Positions 26,918-36,398 of a stretch of DNA of 64,000 bases are shown one piece after another; the stretch's first letter is position 1, and every line of letters begins with the position of its first letter. This DNA is from Pseudomonadota bacterium (GTDB lineage Bacteria; Desulfobacterota; Binatia; Binatales; Binataceae). The notes beneath the pieces are model-generated. The model searched no databases. It was not told the origin of the DNA and worked only from the letters and a program-made list of their open reading frames with translations. The DNA is taken from NCBI GenBank assembly GCA_021324455.1, contig JAJPJA010000074.1, positions 1 through 64,000 of the forward strand. The letters are read 5' to 3'. The position numbers were made by a program, and so were the translations under genes.

Positions 26918-28060
26918 ATGAAAAGCAAGTCGATTGCGGTGGTCGGCGCGGCCGAAACCACGCAGCTTGGAGTAATCCCCGACCTGTCGCAGATTCAGCT
27001 GCACGCCGACGCCGCGCTCAACGCGATGGCGGACGCGGGGCTCAAGCCGTCGGATATCGACGGTCTCGCCACCACGCCTGAATGGACGCCCAATCTGGCC
27101 AATTACCTCGGCATCACCCCCGCATGGGTTGACGGCACGATGGTTGGCGGATGCTCCTTCATGCTCCACGTGCGCCACGCGGCGGCGGCAATCAATGAGG
27201 GGTTGTGCAGCACGGTGCTGATCACGCACGGCGAGAGCGGGCGATCGCGCGTCGGCGTCGGACCGTTCAGCGGCAATCGGGCCAGTCTCGAAGGTCAATT
27301 CGAGGCCCCTTACGGCATCATGGGGCCGCCCACTGTGTTTACCATTCCGGTGCTGCGCTACATGAAGACCTACGGCGTCAGCGAGGAGCAGCTCGCGATG
27401 GTCGCGGTGGTGCAGCGCGAATGGGCGGCGAAAAATCCGCGCGCCAGCATGAAGGATCCGATCACGGTGCAGGACGTGTTGAGTTCGCGCATGATCGCCT
27501 ATCCATTCCGCCTCCTGATGTGCTGCCTGGTGACCGACGGCGGCGGCGCGCTGATTCTCACCTCCGCGCAGCGCGCCAAAGATTTCCCGCGCAAGCCGGT
27601 CTATATCCTCGGCACCGGCGAAGGCGCCGAGTCATGGATGATCAGCCAGATGGAGGATTTCACCACTTCCCGGGCGTTTCGCGTCTCGGGGCGCAAAGCT
27701 TTCGCCGAAGCGGGCATCAGCCATAAGGACGTGGACCATCTGATGATCTATGACGCGTTCGCGCATCTGCCGCTGTACGGCCTGGAGGACCTGGGCTTCT
27801 GCAAACCGGGCGAAGCGGCGGGATTCATCTGGGAGCGCAACACCGCGCCCGGCGGCAAGCTGCCGCTCAACACCAACGGCGGCGGCCTCAGCTATATGCA
27901 TTCGGGGATGTACGGGATGTACGCCCTGCAGGAAAGCGTGCGCCAGATGCGCGGCGTCGCGCCGGCGCAGGTGCCGGACGCCAAAATCTCCGTATGCCAC
28001 GGCGTGGGCGGAATGTTCGCCGCCAGCGGCACCATAATCTTCAGCAACCAGGCGCCCTGA
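26918..28060 (+). CDS. Thiolase-like / lipid-transfer (SCP-x type) protein
   Basis: MKSKSIAVVGAAETTQLGVIPDLSQIQLHADAALNAMADAGLKPSDIDGLATTPEW, MVGGCSFMLHVRHAAAAINEGLCSTVLI; immediately follows DUF35 partner. Confidence 0.92.
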   Translation: MKSKSIAVVGAAETTQLGVIPDLSQIQLHADAALNAMADAGLKPSDIDGLATTPEWTPNLANYLGITPAWVDGTMVGGCSFMLHVRHAAAAINEGLCSTVLITHGESGRSRVGVGPFSGNRASLEGQFEAPYGIMGPPTVFTIPVLRYMKTYGVSEEQLAMVAVVQREWAAKNPRASMKDPITVQDVLSSRMIAYPFRLLMCCLVTDGGGALILTSAQRAKDFPRKPVYILGTGEGAESWMISQMEDFTTSRAFRVSGRKAFAEAGISHKDVDHLMIYDAFAHLPLYGLEDLGFCKPGEAAGFIWERNTAPGGKLPLNTNGGGLSYMHSGMYGMYALQESVRQMRGVAPAQVPDAKISVCHGVGGMFAASGTIIFSNQAP

Positions 28061-28206
28061 AGATCGGAAAATACCCCGAGGGCCGGATTCCGCGCCCTCT
28101 CCCGAGTGCTTATTGCCCGCAAGCGCATCGACGACACGGCGGCTGAAAACCGACTCGCGCAGCGCTGTGCACGCAGCTTATCGGCAACTGTATTTCCGGC
28201 GGCCCG

Positions 28207-29523
28207 CTAAAATATGAAATCCTGTATCACCGCCCAATTGTACAGATGAACCCAATCGCCGCCGTCCAGCCGACTGGTTAACGGATCCGAGTCGCGCAGG
28301 TTGCCGCGCGGACCGCTGAGCGGCCCCGCAGGACATCCGCCGCCGCAGGCCAGAGATCCCACCAGCGCATAGCTGATGTGCCGATGCCCCGGCGGCGCGC
28401 CGGGCGGCCCGGTCAGGCGCAGCATCACGTGAGTTTTGCTCCCGTCCAGATAAACCGCGCTGAGCGCGGGCGCAGCGCCCGAATCCTCGTGATACACGAA
28501 ACCGTAATTTCCCGGGTCGCGAACCCGGTCCTTATCCAGCACCAGCGGCGGCGAGGGGATGTGGTATGCAAGAGTAATTATATTTCCCTTGACCGCCGCA
28601 TCGGTAATGTAAAGCGGCTTCCACACCGCGCCCTCCACAAAGGTATGCTCGATCGCCTCGCCGTACTTCTCGCCCAGCAGTTCCTCCGAGCGGCTAGTCA
28701 GATGCGCGCCGTCCTTGCGATAGTAAGTCAGCCAATACTTGGGGCAGACCATCACGATCGACCCCGGATGGTTAAGCGCCGCCTCAAGCTGCGCCAGCGG
28801 AATTTCCGACCTCGCGGCGGCGTGCGCGCCCAGCACCGGGCTGGTGTAGGTGCTCATCTGATCGGTGAACAGCATCACCGGTTCACTCTGGCCGGTGATT
28901 GGGCGCACGTCCGCGTCATAGTCGGCGCGCCACTGGGCCAAATCGGCCGCATACTGCGCCGCGTTCGTGCCGAGGATGAAATCGCTTTCGCCATGCGTGA
29001 CGGTCACCGCCCGCACCACGTTGCTGAAGCCAGCGCGCCGCAGGATCGCGGTTACCCGCTTTACAGTCGCGATTGAATTGCGATAAGGCACGGTGCCCCG
29101 CTTCAGCATCGAATACGGAGCGCCGGTCACGCCGTGCGCGCTGAATACCACCGGCCATGGCGGATGCCCATGCTCGAGCGCCAGTTCATTTATCTGGAAA
29201 GTCATCCCTGCGCCGATGGTCTCGCCGTCATGGTCCGCGGTTTGCGCCTCGACCAGCGGTATCAGGCCGGTAATCAGGTTGGGATCCAGTTCATGCACCT
29301 CGCCGCGGTCGATCACCTGGCGCACGCCGAGGTTAGTCATCAGGGCGAGAGCGGGCCAGGCCGGGGTGACCGAGATGGGCGGATTCGCCAGCATCCCGGT
29401 CGACAGACTCTGCCCGGTGCCGATTATCTGGTTGTAAACGCGAGGCGGGGAGCCGGCGCCGGCGCGCAAGGCAAAGGCGCCCAGCGCGGCCGCCGCGATC
29501 ACAGTGAGCCGCAACGCGCGCAT
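28207..29523 (-). CDS. Secreted sialate O-acetylesterase-like / carbohydrate esterase-like protein
   Basis: YNQIIGTGQSLSTGM, GMTFQINELALEHGHPPWPVVFSAHGVTGAPYSMLKRGT, VRAVTVTHGESDF; signal peptide MRALRLTVIAAAALGAFALRAGAG. Confidence 0.7.
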   Translation of the reverse strand: MRALRLTVIAAAALGAFALRAGAGSPPRVYNQIIGTGQSLSTGMLANPPISVTPAWPALALMTNLGVRQVIDRGEVHELDPNLITGLIPLVEAQTADHDGETIGAGMTFQINELALEHGHPPWPVVFSAHGVTGAPYSMLKRGTVPYRNSIATVKRVTAILRRAGFSNVVRAVTVTHGESDFILGTNAAQYAADLAQWRADYDADVRPITGQSEPVMLFTDQMSTYTSPVLGAHAAARSEIPLAQLEAALNHPGSIVMVCPKYWLTYYRKDGAHLTSRSEELLGEKYGEAIEHTFVEGAVWKPLYITDAAVKGNIITLAYHIPSPPLVLDKDRVRDPGNYGFVYHEDSGAAPALSAVYLDGSKTHVMLRLTGPPGAPPGHRHISYALVGSLACGGGCPAGPLSGPRGNLRDSDPLTSRLDGGDWVHLYNWAVIQDFIF

Positions 29524-29691
29524 CTGAAGCCGTGCGCCCTCCCGCCTCCGATCGGCGGGTCGGAACAGGTCACCCAAACGCCCATGCCGTCGCAAAGCTT
29601 ATCCGCAGCCGCATCGTATTGTGAAGAACCGCCGGCGGACAAGAACACTTATCCCCAGGTTTGGTCGAAGCGCGTCGGATTAACGCAATTG

Positions 29692-29719
29692 TTGACATTG
29701 GCGCCGTTCTGAACATAAC
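29692..29719 (+). promoter_or_regulatory. Candidate sigma70-like promoter for the carbonic anhydrase gene
   Basis: ttgaca - 16 nt - cataac, about 50 bp upstream of ATG 29770. Confidence 0.4.
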
Positions 29720-29769
29720 TAAATGGTATTTTAAATAACCGTTGGCTGAGCAATCGCCGAGAGGAAAAC

Positions 29770-30585
29770 ATGGCACAATTTACACGCCGCGAAATGGTAA
29801 AAGCCGCGGGCAGTGCCGCCGGCGCCTTGCTGTTTATGCGTGGCCTGCTGCGCGGCGGTACGGCGCTGGCCGCGCCGTCCAGACCGGGCTCGCCCGAATG
29901 CGTCCCGCCCTCGCCATGCTCGATTCGCCTGCCGGCGAAGCAGGGCCTTAAGGAGTTGATCAGGGGCAACAAGCGCTTCATCAAAGGCCAACTGACGCAT
30001 CAGCGCCAGGACCCGAGCCGGATCCTTGAGGTATCATGCGGGCAGCGGCCCTTCGCCGCCATTCTGTCGTGCTCGGATTCCCGTATTCCACCCGAAATCG
30101 TCTTCGACCAGGGTTTGGGCGACTTGTTCGTCGTGCGGCTGGCCGGCAATATCCTAGACGACGCGGCCGTGGCCAGCCTCATCTTCGGCGTGACTCATCT
30201 GGGGGCGCGCGTCCTGATGGTGCTGGGGCATGACAGTTGCGGCGCGCTTGGCGCCGCCGTCGACGGGCACGAAGACGTCGGCGATGAGGGTCCGTATTTT
30301 CCTGCCGCACTGGGGCCCGCGGTCGCCGACGCCAACAGCGACTTCGGCCCGTTCATGCTCCCGCAGGATCGTTCGCAATGGATCGACCGCGCGATCGACG
30401 AGAACGTGTATCTGGCGGTCGAGGCGTTGAAAAATCTGAAATCCGATGCCCTCGGGTGCAACCCGGCCTTTCAGGACCTGGTCAGCAGCGGTGAGCTGAT
30501 GATTGTCGGGGCGCGCTACAAGCTGAATACCGGCGAAGTCGTCCTGCTCAAGCATTCCGACGAACCCGACGGCGACCCCGCCTGA
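29770..30585 (+). CDS. Beta-carbonic anhydrase with Tat-type signal peptide
   Basis: MAQFTRREMVKAAGSAAGALLFM (RR motif); RPFAAILSCSDSRIPPEIVFDQGLGDLFVVRLAGN; LMVLGHDSCGA zinc ligands. Confidence 0.93.
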   Translation: MAQFTRREMVKAAGSAAGALLFMRGLLRGGTALAAPSRPGSPECVPPSPCSIRLPAKQGLKELIRGNKRFIKGQLTHQRQDPSRILEVSCGQRPFAAILSCSDSRIPPEIVFDQGLGDLFVVRLAGNILDDAAVASLIFGVTHLGARVLMVLGHDSCGALGAAVDGHEDVGDEGPYFPAALGPAVADANSDFGPFMLPQDRSQWIDRAIDENVYLAVEALKNLKSDALGCNPAFQDLVSSGELMIVGARYKLNTGEVVLLKHSDEPDGDPA

Positions 30586-31428
30586 TCAGGCCGGCACACG
30601 GGCCAGTTCGTCCAGCCGCGGCAGAATGCGATCGGCGGGCAGGCCCGTGAGCCGGTAAACAATCCGTTCGACGCCGGCCTGCGCGAACGCGTCGATAGTG
30701 CGCCGTTCGCGGTCGAAGCCGGATTCGGGGAAATTCTGATGCACCGTGACCAGGAGCGCGCGCGGGTCGCGGCCGCGCTGCTCCATCCGCCGCGCCAGCT
30801 TCTCCCGCAGGGCAAGGAACCGATCCAACGGCATCCGCGGCGGAAACCATCCGTCCAGATAATCGATATGCCGCGTGGCGGGATCTGCCACTCCCAGCAG
30901 CAGCGGCGGATGCGGCTGCTGAACCGGCCTGGGCGGGCAGAAGATCGGATCGAAGTTGACAAAACGGCCGTGATACTCCGCCTGCTCGTTGGCCCAGATC
31001 GCCTTCATCGCCTCAACCCGCTCCCTGAATACCTGCCAGCGATTCTCGAACGCGGTGCCGTGGGTTTCGATTTCCGACACCCATCCGGTGCCCACGCCGA
31101 TTATGATGCGGCCGCGGGAAAGCACGTCGAGACTGGCAAACTGCTTGGCCAGGATGATCGGGTCGTGCGCCGTGACCAGGCACACCCCGCTGGCCAGCTT
31201 GATGCGCCGGGTCGCGGCGGCGGCGGCCGACAGCGCCACCACAAGGTCGAGCTCCTTCAGGTACTCGGCGGACATCGTGGGCAGAGGATAGGGAATCCGC
31301 GGCTTGACCGGGATATGTATGTGCTCGCCCATGAACAGCGCGTCCAGCCCCCGTTGCTCCACGGCTGCGGCCAGCTGCGTAATCGGCATGATGCCGGTAT
31401 TGGGGATGATCGATACGCCGTACTTCAT
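30586..31428 (-). CDS. LLM class F420-dependent oxidoreductase
   Basis: MKYGVSIIPNTGIMPITQLAAAVEQRGLDALFMGEHIHIP, IKLASGVCLVTAHDPIILAKQFASLDVLSRGRIIIGVGTGW. Confidence 0.93.
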   Translation of the reverse strand: MKYGVSIIPNTGIMPITQLAAAVEQRGLDALFMGEHIHIPVKPRIPYPLPTMSAEYLKELDLVVALSAAAAATRRIKLASGVCLVTAHDPIILAKQFASLDVLSRGRIIIGVGTGWVSEIETHGTAFENRWQVFRERVEAMKAIWANEQAEYHGRFVNFDPIFCPPRPVQQPHPPLLLGVADPATRHIDYLDGWFPPRMPLDRFLALREKLARRMEQRGRDPRALLVTVHQNFPESGFDRERRTIDAFAQAGVERIVYRLTGLPADRILPRLDELARVPA

Positions 31429-31481
31429 TGCCGCCGGGCGGCATTGTGGTACGCAGCGCGGCTATCCGCAAGCGGCGGAAA

Positions 31482-32762
31482 TTAACGGGCCTGAGTTCCA
31501 AGCAGTTGGCACAGGCGCGCCGCAATCAGATCGCCCCCCAGCTTATGCCCCAGTTCGTTCCAATGCCCCTGGCCCAAACCGGTGTTCTTGAACCCATGCA
31601 GAAACACGTGATGCCGGTCGGCGTAGGCGGCGAGCGGCGGCGCCAGCGTCAGCACCGCAAATCCGTCGCGCCGGCCCAGATCGGCGATCCTTGAATCGGC
31701 ATACGACAGGTTGTCCACGCCAAGCTTGCGCATGTATTGCGCCCGCACCCCGGCGTCGGGCCATACCTGGATGCTGGTTGTGAGCGTAACCGCCACAAAC
31801 ACGGCCCTATGCGCCGTCACCTCCCGATTCATCTGCGCGATCAGACCCTCGGTCACGCGCCAGGCGTCGCGCCATTCCTGATTGGCCGGCGGCTTGTAAA
31901 TAAGATCGCTGAGCCCGAGCTCGACGCCGGGTTCGCTGCGATGGCGGTTGTGTTGGCCGCGCAAGCGATCGCGCACCGCGCGCCATCCGTCATCGATCAT
32001 CCTGACCACCGCCGATTGACGCGGATCGAAACGCAGCCGCCCCTCAAAACGCATCATGCAGCGCGCGCGGCTGAGCGGCGAATCGAACAGCGGTCCGACC
32101 GCAAGCATCTCGCCGCCGCGATAGGCGTAGAACGGACGGCATCGCTCGGTCTCCATCGCCACCGAGTTGTTCACGATGTCGTTGCCGGTGAATATCGCCA
32201 GCACCACGATATCGGGCAGGAACGGCCACACCTGATGGCGCAGAGTCATCAACTCCTGCGCCGTGCCGTAGCCGTTGACGCCGAAGTTGAGCACCTGAAC
32301 CTCGCGTCCGCCGACGGCGGGACAGGCGGAAAGCGCGCGTTGGATGACGGCGCTGAAGGTTTTGTCCTCGTCAAGTTGCTGCGCCTCGGTGAACGAATCG
32401 CCCAGTACCGCAACTCGAAGCGTATTGGGCGGCTTGGCGACGGCGGTTTCCGGTCCGCGAAAGCCCTCGCCATTGATGCGCACATAGGCCTGGCCTTCGC
32501 GGGTGTTCCATCCGGCAGCGCCCGGCCGCAGCGCCCATCCGCGATAGCGGTCGTAGGTGTAGAAGGCCGGCTTGGCGAGGCCGGCGATGCGCAGCCCAAT
32601 CTCGCCGACGATTAGCGCGGCGATTACTCCGCATGCGAGCAGCGCAGCGCGCGCCAGTATTTTAGTGAGCAGCTTCACCTCGGGCGGCCGCGCGGGGCGG
32701 ATTCCTGCCCGCCGTCGATGCAGCGCGAGGCCGGAAAAACCGCGGGCCGGGACGCCCGCCAT
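31482..32762 (-). CDS. SGNH/GDSL hydrolase-like membrane-anchored protein
   Basis: LRVAVLGDSFTEAQQLDEDKTFSAVIQRAL; VQVLNFGVNGYGTAQELMTLR; LGQGHWNELGHKLGGDLIA; N-terminal TM; start may be GTG 32678. Confidence 0.82.
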   Translation of the reverse strand: MAGVPARGFSGLALHRRRAGIRPARPPEVKLLTKILARAALLACGVIAALIVGEIGLRIAGLAKPAFYTYDRYRGWALRPGAAGWNTREGQAYVRINGEGFRGPETAVAKPPNTLRVAVLGDSFTEAQQLDEDKTFSAVIQRALSACPAVGGREVQVLNFGVNGYGTAQELMTLRHQVWPFLPDIVVLAIFTGNDIVNNSVAMETERCRPFYAYRGGEMLAVGPLFDSPLSRARCMMRFEGRLRFDPRQSAVVRMIDDGWRAVRDRLRGQHNRHRSEPGVELGLSDLIYKPPANQEWRDAWRVTEGLIAQMNREVTAHRAVFVAVTLTTSIQVWPDAGVRAQYMRKLGVDNLSYADSRIADLGRRDGFAVLTLAPPLAAYADRHHVFLHGFKNTGLGQGHWNELGHKLGGDLIAARLCQLLGTQAR

Positions 32763-32841
32763 ACCGACAAAACGCGGCGCTCTCGAAGAGTCGGACAGAG
32801 AATCGATACATGAGCGCTGAAGAAATCGGACCGCCGCAAAC

Positions 32842-33504
32842 TCATTTCTTGCGCACTACCGTCAATCCGTCCGACACCGGGATCATCACCGCTTCGACCC
32901 GCTGGTCGTGCGCAATCAGATCATTGAGGGCGCGGATGGCCCTGGTGTCTTCGCTTTGATCCCTTGAATCGATCACATTGCCGCCCCACAGCACGTTGTC
33001 GATCAGGATCAGCCCGTTGGGCCGCATCCGCTTCAGACATTCCTCATAGTAGTTGCGGTAGTTGACCTTGTCGGCGTCGATGAAAACGAAATCGAGCGCA
33101 TGGCCGGCGGGCAATGCACTGAGAGTTTCAATCGCCGGCGCCAGCTTAAGCGTGATCTTTCCGCTAAGACCGGCGCGTTCCCAGTAGCGGCGCGCAATCG
33201 CGGTCCATTCCGCATTGACGTCGCAGCACAGCAGATGGCCGTCGGGCGGCAGCGCGCGTGCGATGCAGATGGCGCTGTAGCCGGTAAACGTGCCGATCTC
33301 GATCGCACTGCGGGCGCCGATCGCGCGCGCCAGTATTCCCATCAGCGTACCCTGCTCCGCCGCTATCTGCATCCCGGCGATGCGCCCCAATGCGGCGGTC
33401 TCGCGCGCCAGTTCGGCCAGCAGCGGATCGCCGTTGTGTCCGTGTTCCACCAGGTACTTATGCAGCTCGCGCGTAAGCGCGGTGAATTTTTCCTCTGCCG
33501 CCAT
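32842..33504 (-). CDS. SAM-dependent O-methyltransferase (class I, caffeoyl-CoA OMT-like)
   Basis: [89 protein letters not shown]. Track start 34059 is an antisense extension over hemB. Confidence 0.92.
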   Translation of the reverse strand: MAAEEKFTALTRELHKYLVEHGHNGDPLLAELARETAALGRIAGMQIAAEQGTLMGILARAIGARSAIEIGTFTGYSAICIARALPPDGHLLCCDVNAEWTAIARRYWERAGLSGKITLKLAPAIETLSALPAGHALDFVFIDADKVNYRNYYEECLKRMRPNGLILIDNVLWGGNVIDSRDQSEDTRAIRALNDLIAHDQRVEAVMIPVSDGLTVVRKK

Positions 33505-33597
33505 TGCACAGTCCTTTCCAGGCAGGTTCCAGCCGCCGCTTGGCGTATGTCGCACCAGATCGCGATTAAGGATAGCATTGGGCAGGGAGACCAAACG

Positions 33598-34572
33598 ATG
33601 GCCTTTCCGCTCAATCGCCCCAGGAGACTGCGCCGCACCGAGGTCCTGCGCCGGATGGTGCGCGAGACCCGCCTCAGCCCCGACAACCTGATCCAGCCCA
33701 TATTCGTCTGTCCCGGCCGCGGCGTATTCAACCCGATCAATGCGATGCCCGGGGTGGCGCAGCTTTCCCCCGACATGGCGCTGCGCGAGGCGCGCGAGAT
33801 TGCGGGCGCCGGCGTGCCCGCCGTGATCCTGTTCGGACTGCCCCAGCATAAGGACGCCATCGGCAGCGAGGCCTGGAGCGATAACGGTTCGGTGCAAACC
33901 GCCATTCGCGAGATTAAGGAGCACGTGCCCGACCTGGCCGTCATCACCGACGTGTGCATGTGCGAGTACACCGACCATGGCCATTGCGGCGCGGTCAAGG
34001 ACGGCGACGTCGATAACGACGCCACGCTCGAACTGCTGCGGCGCGAGGCGCTGTCGCATGCGCGCGCCGGCGCCGATATCGTGGCGCCCTCCGACATGAT
34101 GGACGGACGGGTCGGCGCGATTCGCGCGGTGCTGGATGAGAACGGCTTTGCGCGGGTGCCGATCATGGCCTACTCGGCCAAGTATGCGTCGGCCTTTTAT
34201 GGGCCGTTCCGCGAGGCGGCCGAATCGGCGCCCAAATTCGGCGACCGCCGCTCCTACCAGATGGATCCCGCCAACGGCGACGAAGCCCTGCGCGAGGTGG
34301 CCCTGGACCTGCAGGAGGGCGCGGACATCGTGATGGTGAAGCCCGCCCTGCCCTACCTGGACCTGATCTGGCGGGTGAAACAGGAGTTCAAGGTGCCGGT
34401 CGCCGCATATAATGTGTCAGGCGAGTATTCGATGATCCGGGCGGCCGGGATCAACGGATGGCTCGATGAGCGGCGCGCCGCGATGGAAGTGCTGGTCGGC
34501 ATCAAGCGCGCCGGCGCCGATATGATCCTGACCTACTTCGCCAAACAAGCCGCCCGCGAACTCAATGGCTGA
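33598..34572 (+). CDS. hemB: Delta-aminolevulinic acid dehydratase (porphobilinogen synthase)
   Basis: [89 protein letters not shown]. Confidence 0.97.
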   Translation: MAFPLNRPRRLRRTEVLRRMVRETRLSPDNLIQPIFVCPGRGVFNPINAMPGVAQLSPDMALREAREIAGAGVPAVILFGLPQHKDAIGSEAWSDNGSVQTAIREIKEHVPDLAVITDVCMCEYTDHGHCGAVKDGDVDNDATLELLRREALSHARAGADIVAPSDMMDGRVGAIRAVLDENGFARVPIMAYSAKYASAFYGPFREAAESAPKFGDRRSYQMDPANGDEALREVALDLQEGADIVMVKPALPYLDLIWRVKQEFKVPVAAYNVSGEYSMIRAAGINGWLDERRAAMEVLVGIKRAGADMILTYFAKQAARELNG

Positions 34573-34614
34573 ATCCGCTCACAGGCTGCGAGGGGCGACC
34601 GCGACGCCCGCTCT

Positions 34615-35757
34615 TCAGTCTTTCAGCAGTTCGCGCGCGATCACAACCCGCTGGATCTGCTGCGTGCCTTCGTAAATCTGCAGCAGCTTGGCGTCGCGCA
34701 TCAGCTTCTGCACCGGGTATTCGTTCATGTAGCCGTAGCCGCCGAAGATCTGCACCGCGTCGGTGGTGATCTTCATGCAGGCGTCGGCGGCGAATACCTT
34801 GGCGTAGCTGGAAAACACGTTGCGCGGATTGCCCTGGTCGACCGACCAGGCTGCCTTGCACGTCAAAAGACGCATCGCTTCGATCTCCACCGCCATGTCC
34901 GCCATCATGAACTGCAGCGCCTGGAAATTCGCGATCGGCTGGCCGAAAGCGTTGCGCTGCCTGGCGTACCTGACGCATTCGTCCAGCGCGCGCTGGGCCA
35001 CGCCGGTGGCGATCGCGCCGATTTGCGGGCGGCTGCGCTCAAAGGTCTTCATCGCGTACTCGAAGCCCTGCCCTTCGTTTCCGACCAGCGCGTCAAGCGG
35101 CACGCGCACGTTGTCGAACACGATCTCGCCGGTGTCGGCAGCGCGTTGACCGAGCTTGCCATGCATGCGGGTTTTCGTGATGCCGGGCAGATTGGAGGGC
35201 AGCACGAAGCATGAAATCCCCTTATGCCGCAGCTTGCGGTCCGACGTGGCGAACATCGTGTACCAGTCGGCCACCGAGCCGTTGGAGATGAAATGCTTCA
35301 CGCCGTTGATCACGAAGCTGTCGCCCTCGCGCCTGTAGTGCGAGGCCATCGCGGCGACGTCGGAGCCGGCGCCCGGTTCCGTGATCGCAAAGGCGCAGAA
35401 GCTGAGATGGCCGGTCAAATGCCCCAGGTAGGCGCGCTTCTGCGCCTCGCTGCCGGCAATCAGCAGCGGCAGCACGCCCAGGTCGTTGGCCGCGATCGAA
35501 TTGGCGATCCCCGAGCATCCGTAGTTCAGTTCCTCGCTGATGAGGCAGACGTCGAGCACGCCCATTCCGGGGCCGCCCAGCTCTTTGGGCACGGCAAAAT
35601 TGATCAGGCCGGCGGCGAACGCCTTTTCGCACACCTCGCGCGGGAAGATCTCTTCTTCGTCGTACTGGCGCGCGCGCGGGATGATCTCCTGCTCGGCGAA
35701 TTTGCGCGCCAGCGCCCGCAATTCTTTCTGTTCCTCGGTCAGGTCGAAGCCCAGCAT
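34615..35757 (-). CDS. Acyl-CoA dehydrogenase
   Basis: MLGFDLTEEQKELRALARKFAEQEIIPRA; AFAITEPGAGSDVAAM; VQIFGGYGYMNEYPVQKLMRDAKLLQIYEGTQQIQRVVIAREL. Confidence 0.95.
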   Translation of the reverse strand: MLGFDLTEEQKELRALARKFAEQEIIPRARQYDEEEIFPREVCEKAFAAGLINFAVPKELGGPGMGVLDVCLISEELNYGCSGIANSIAANDLGVLPLLIAGSEAQKRAYLGHLTGHLSFCAFAITEPGAGSDVAAMASHYRREGDSFVINGVKHFISNGSVADWYTMFATSDRKLRHKGISCFVLPSNLPGITKTRMHGKLGQRAADTGEIVFDNVRVPLDALVGNEGQGFEYAMKTFERSRPQIGAIATGVAQRALDECVRYARQRNAFGQPIANFQALQFMMADMAVEIEAMRLLTCKAAWSVDQGNPRNVFSSYAKVFAADACMKITTDAVQIFGGYGYMNEYPVQKLMRDAKLLQIYEGTQQIQRVVIARELLKD

Positions 35758-35916
35758 CGAGTGAAACCCTCCATCGCCGGCGCGCGGCGGCGCCCGGCCC
35801 GATAAGATTTGCCCGCGGCTTGCAAAAGGGCAAGGCAGCGGATAAAACCGGCGCAGATTTCGGGCGGCCGCGCGCCGGTCAGGCGCCGGCGTAATCTAGC
35901 CGGAAGAGGAAGCGTA

Positions 35917-36210
35917 ATGGCAATTGTTATCATTGCAAGGATGAAGGCCAAAGCGGGGCGCGAGCAGGAGCTGGAAAAGGCGTTCCGCGAAATGATCACC
36001 AAGGTGCGCAGCGAACCCGGCTGCCAGCAGTATATTTTGCATCGCGCGCTCAAGGATCCCACCCAGTTCGCGTTCTATGAAGTTTACGCCGACAAGGAAG
36101 CGCTGGATTTCCACGGCAAGACCCCGCACATGGCTGAGATGCGCTCCAAGCTCGGCGACCTGATCGAGTCCACCACGCTCGACGTCATGACCGAGATCGA
36201 TCGCCGCTGA
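35917..36210 (+). CDS. Antibiotic biosynthesis monooxygenase (ABM) domain protein
   Basis: MAIVIIARMKAKAGREQELEKAFREMITKVRSEPGCQQYILHRALKDPTQFAFYEVYADKEALDFHGKTPH. Confidence 0.92.
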   Translation: MAIVIIARMKAKAGREQELEKAFREMITKVRSEPGCQQYILHRALKDPTQFAFYEVYADKEALDFHGKTPHMAEMRSKLGDLIESTTLDVMTEIDRR

Positions 36211-36253
36211 CGGCTGAAACCTGCCTGACGGTGCGGCGCGGCACCGCACAAAC

Positions 36254-36304
36254 ACCGCTCGTTCACAGGTTGGCATGACCAAGGTGAGCGGGCGGTTTTT
36301 TTTA
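36254..36304 (+). terminator. Rho-independent terminator after the ABM gene
   Basis: 13-bp stem (two G-U) accgctcgttcac...gtgagcgggcggt followed by ttttttt. Confidence 0.88.
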
Positions 36305-36398
36305 TTGACGATGGCATCGCAAAGCCTCAGCCGCGTTGGGGCTGCGTGGCGCGGCCGTCACGATGGTGATACTTTGGCCCTACCAGGAGAATTGAGCC

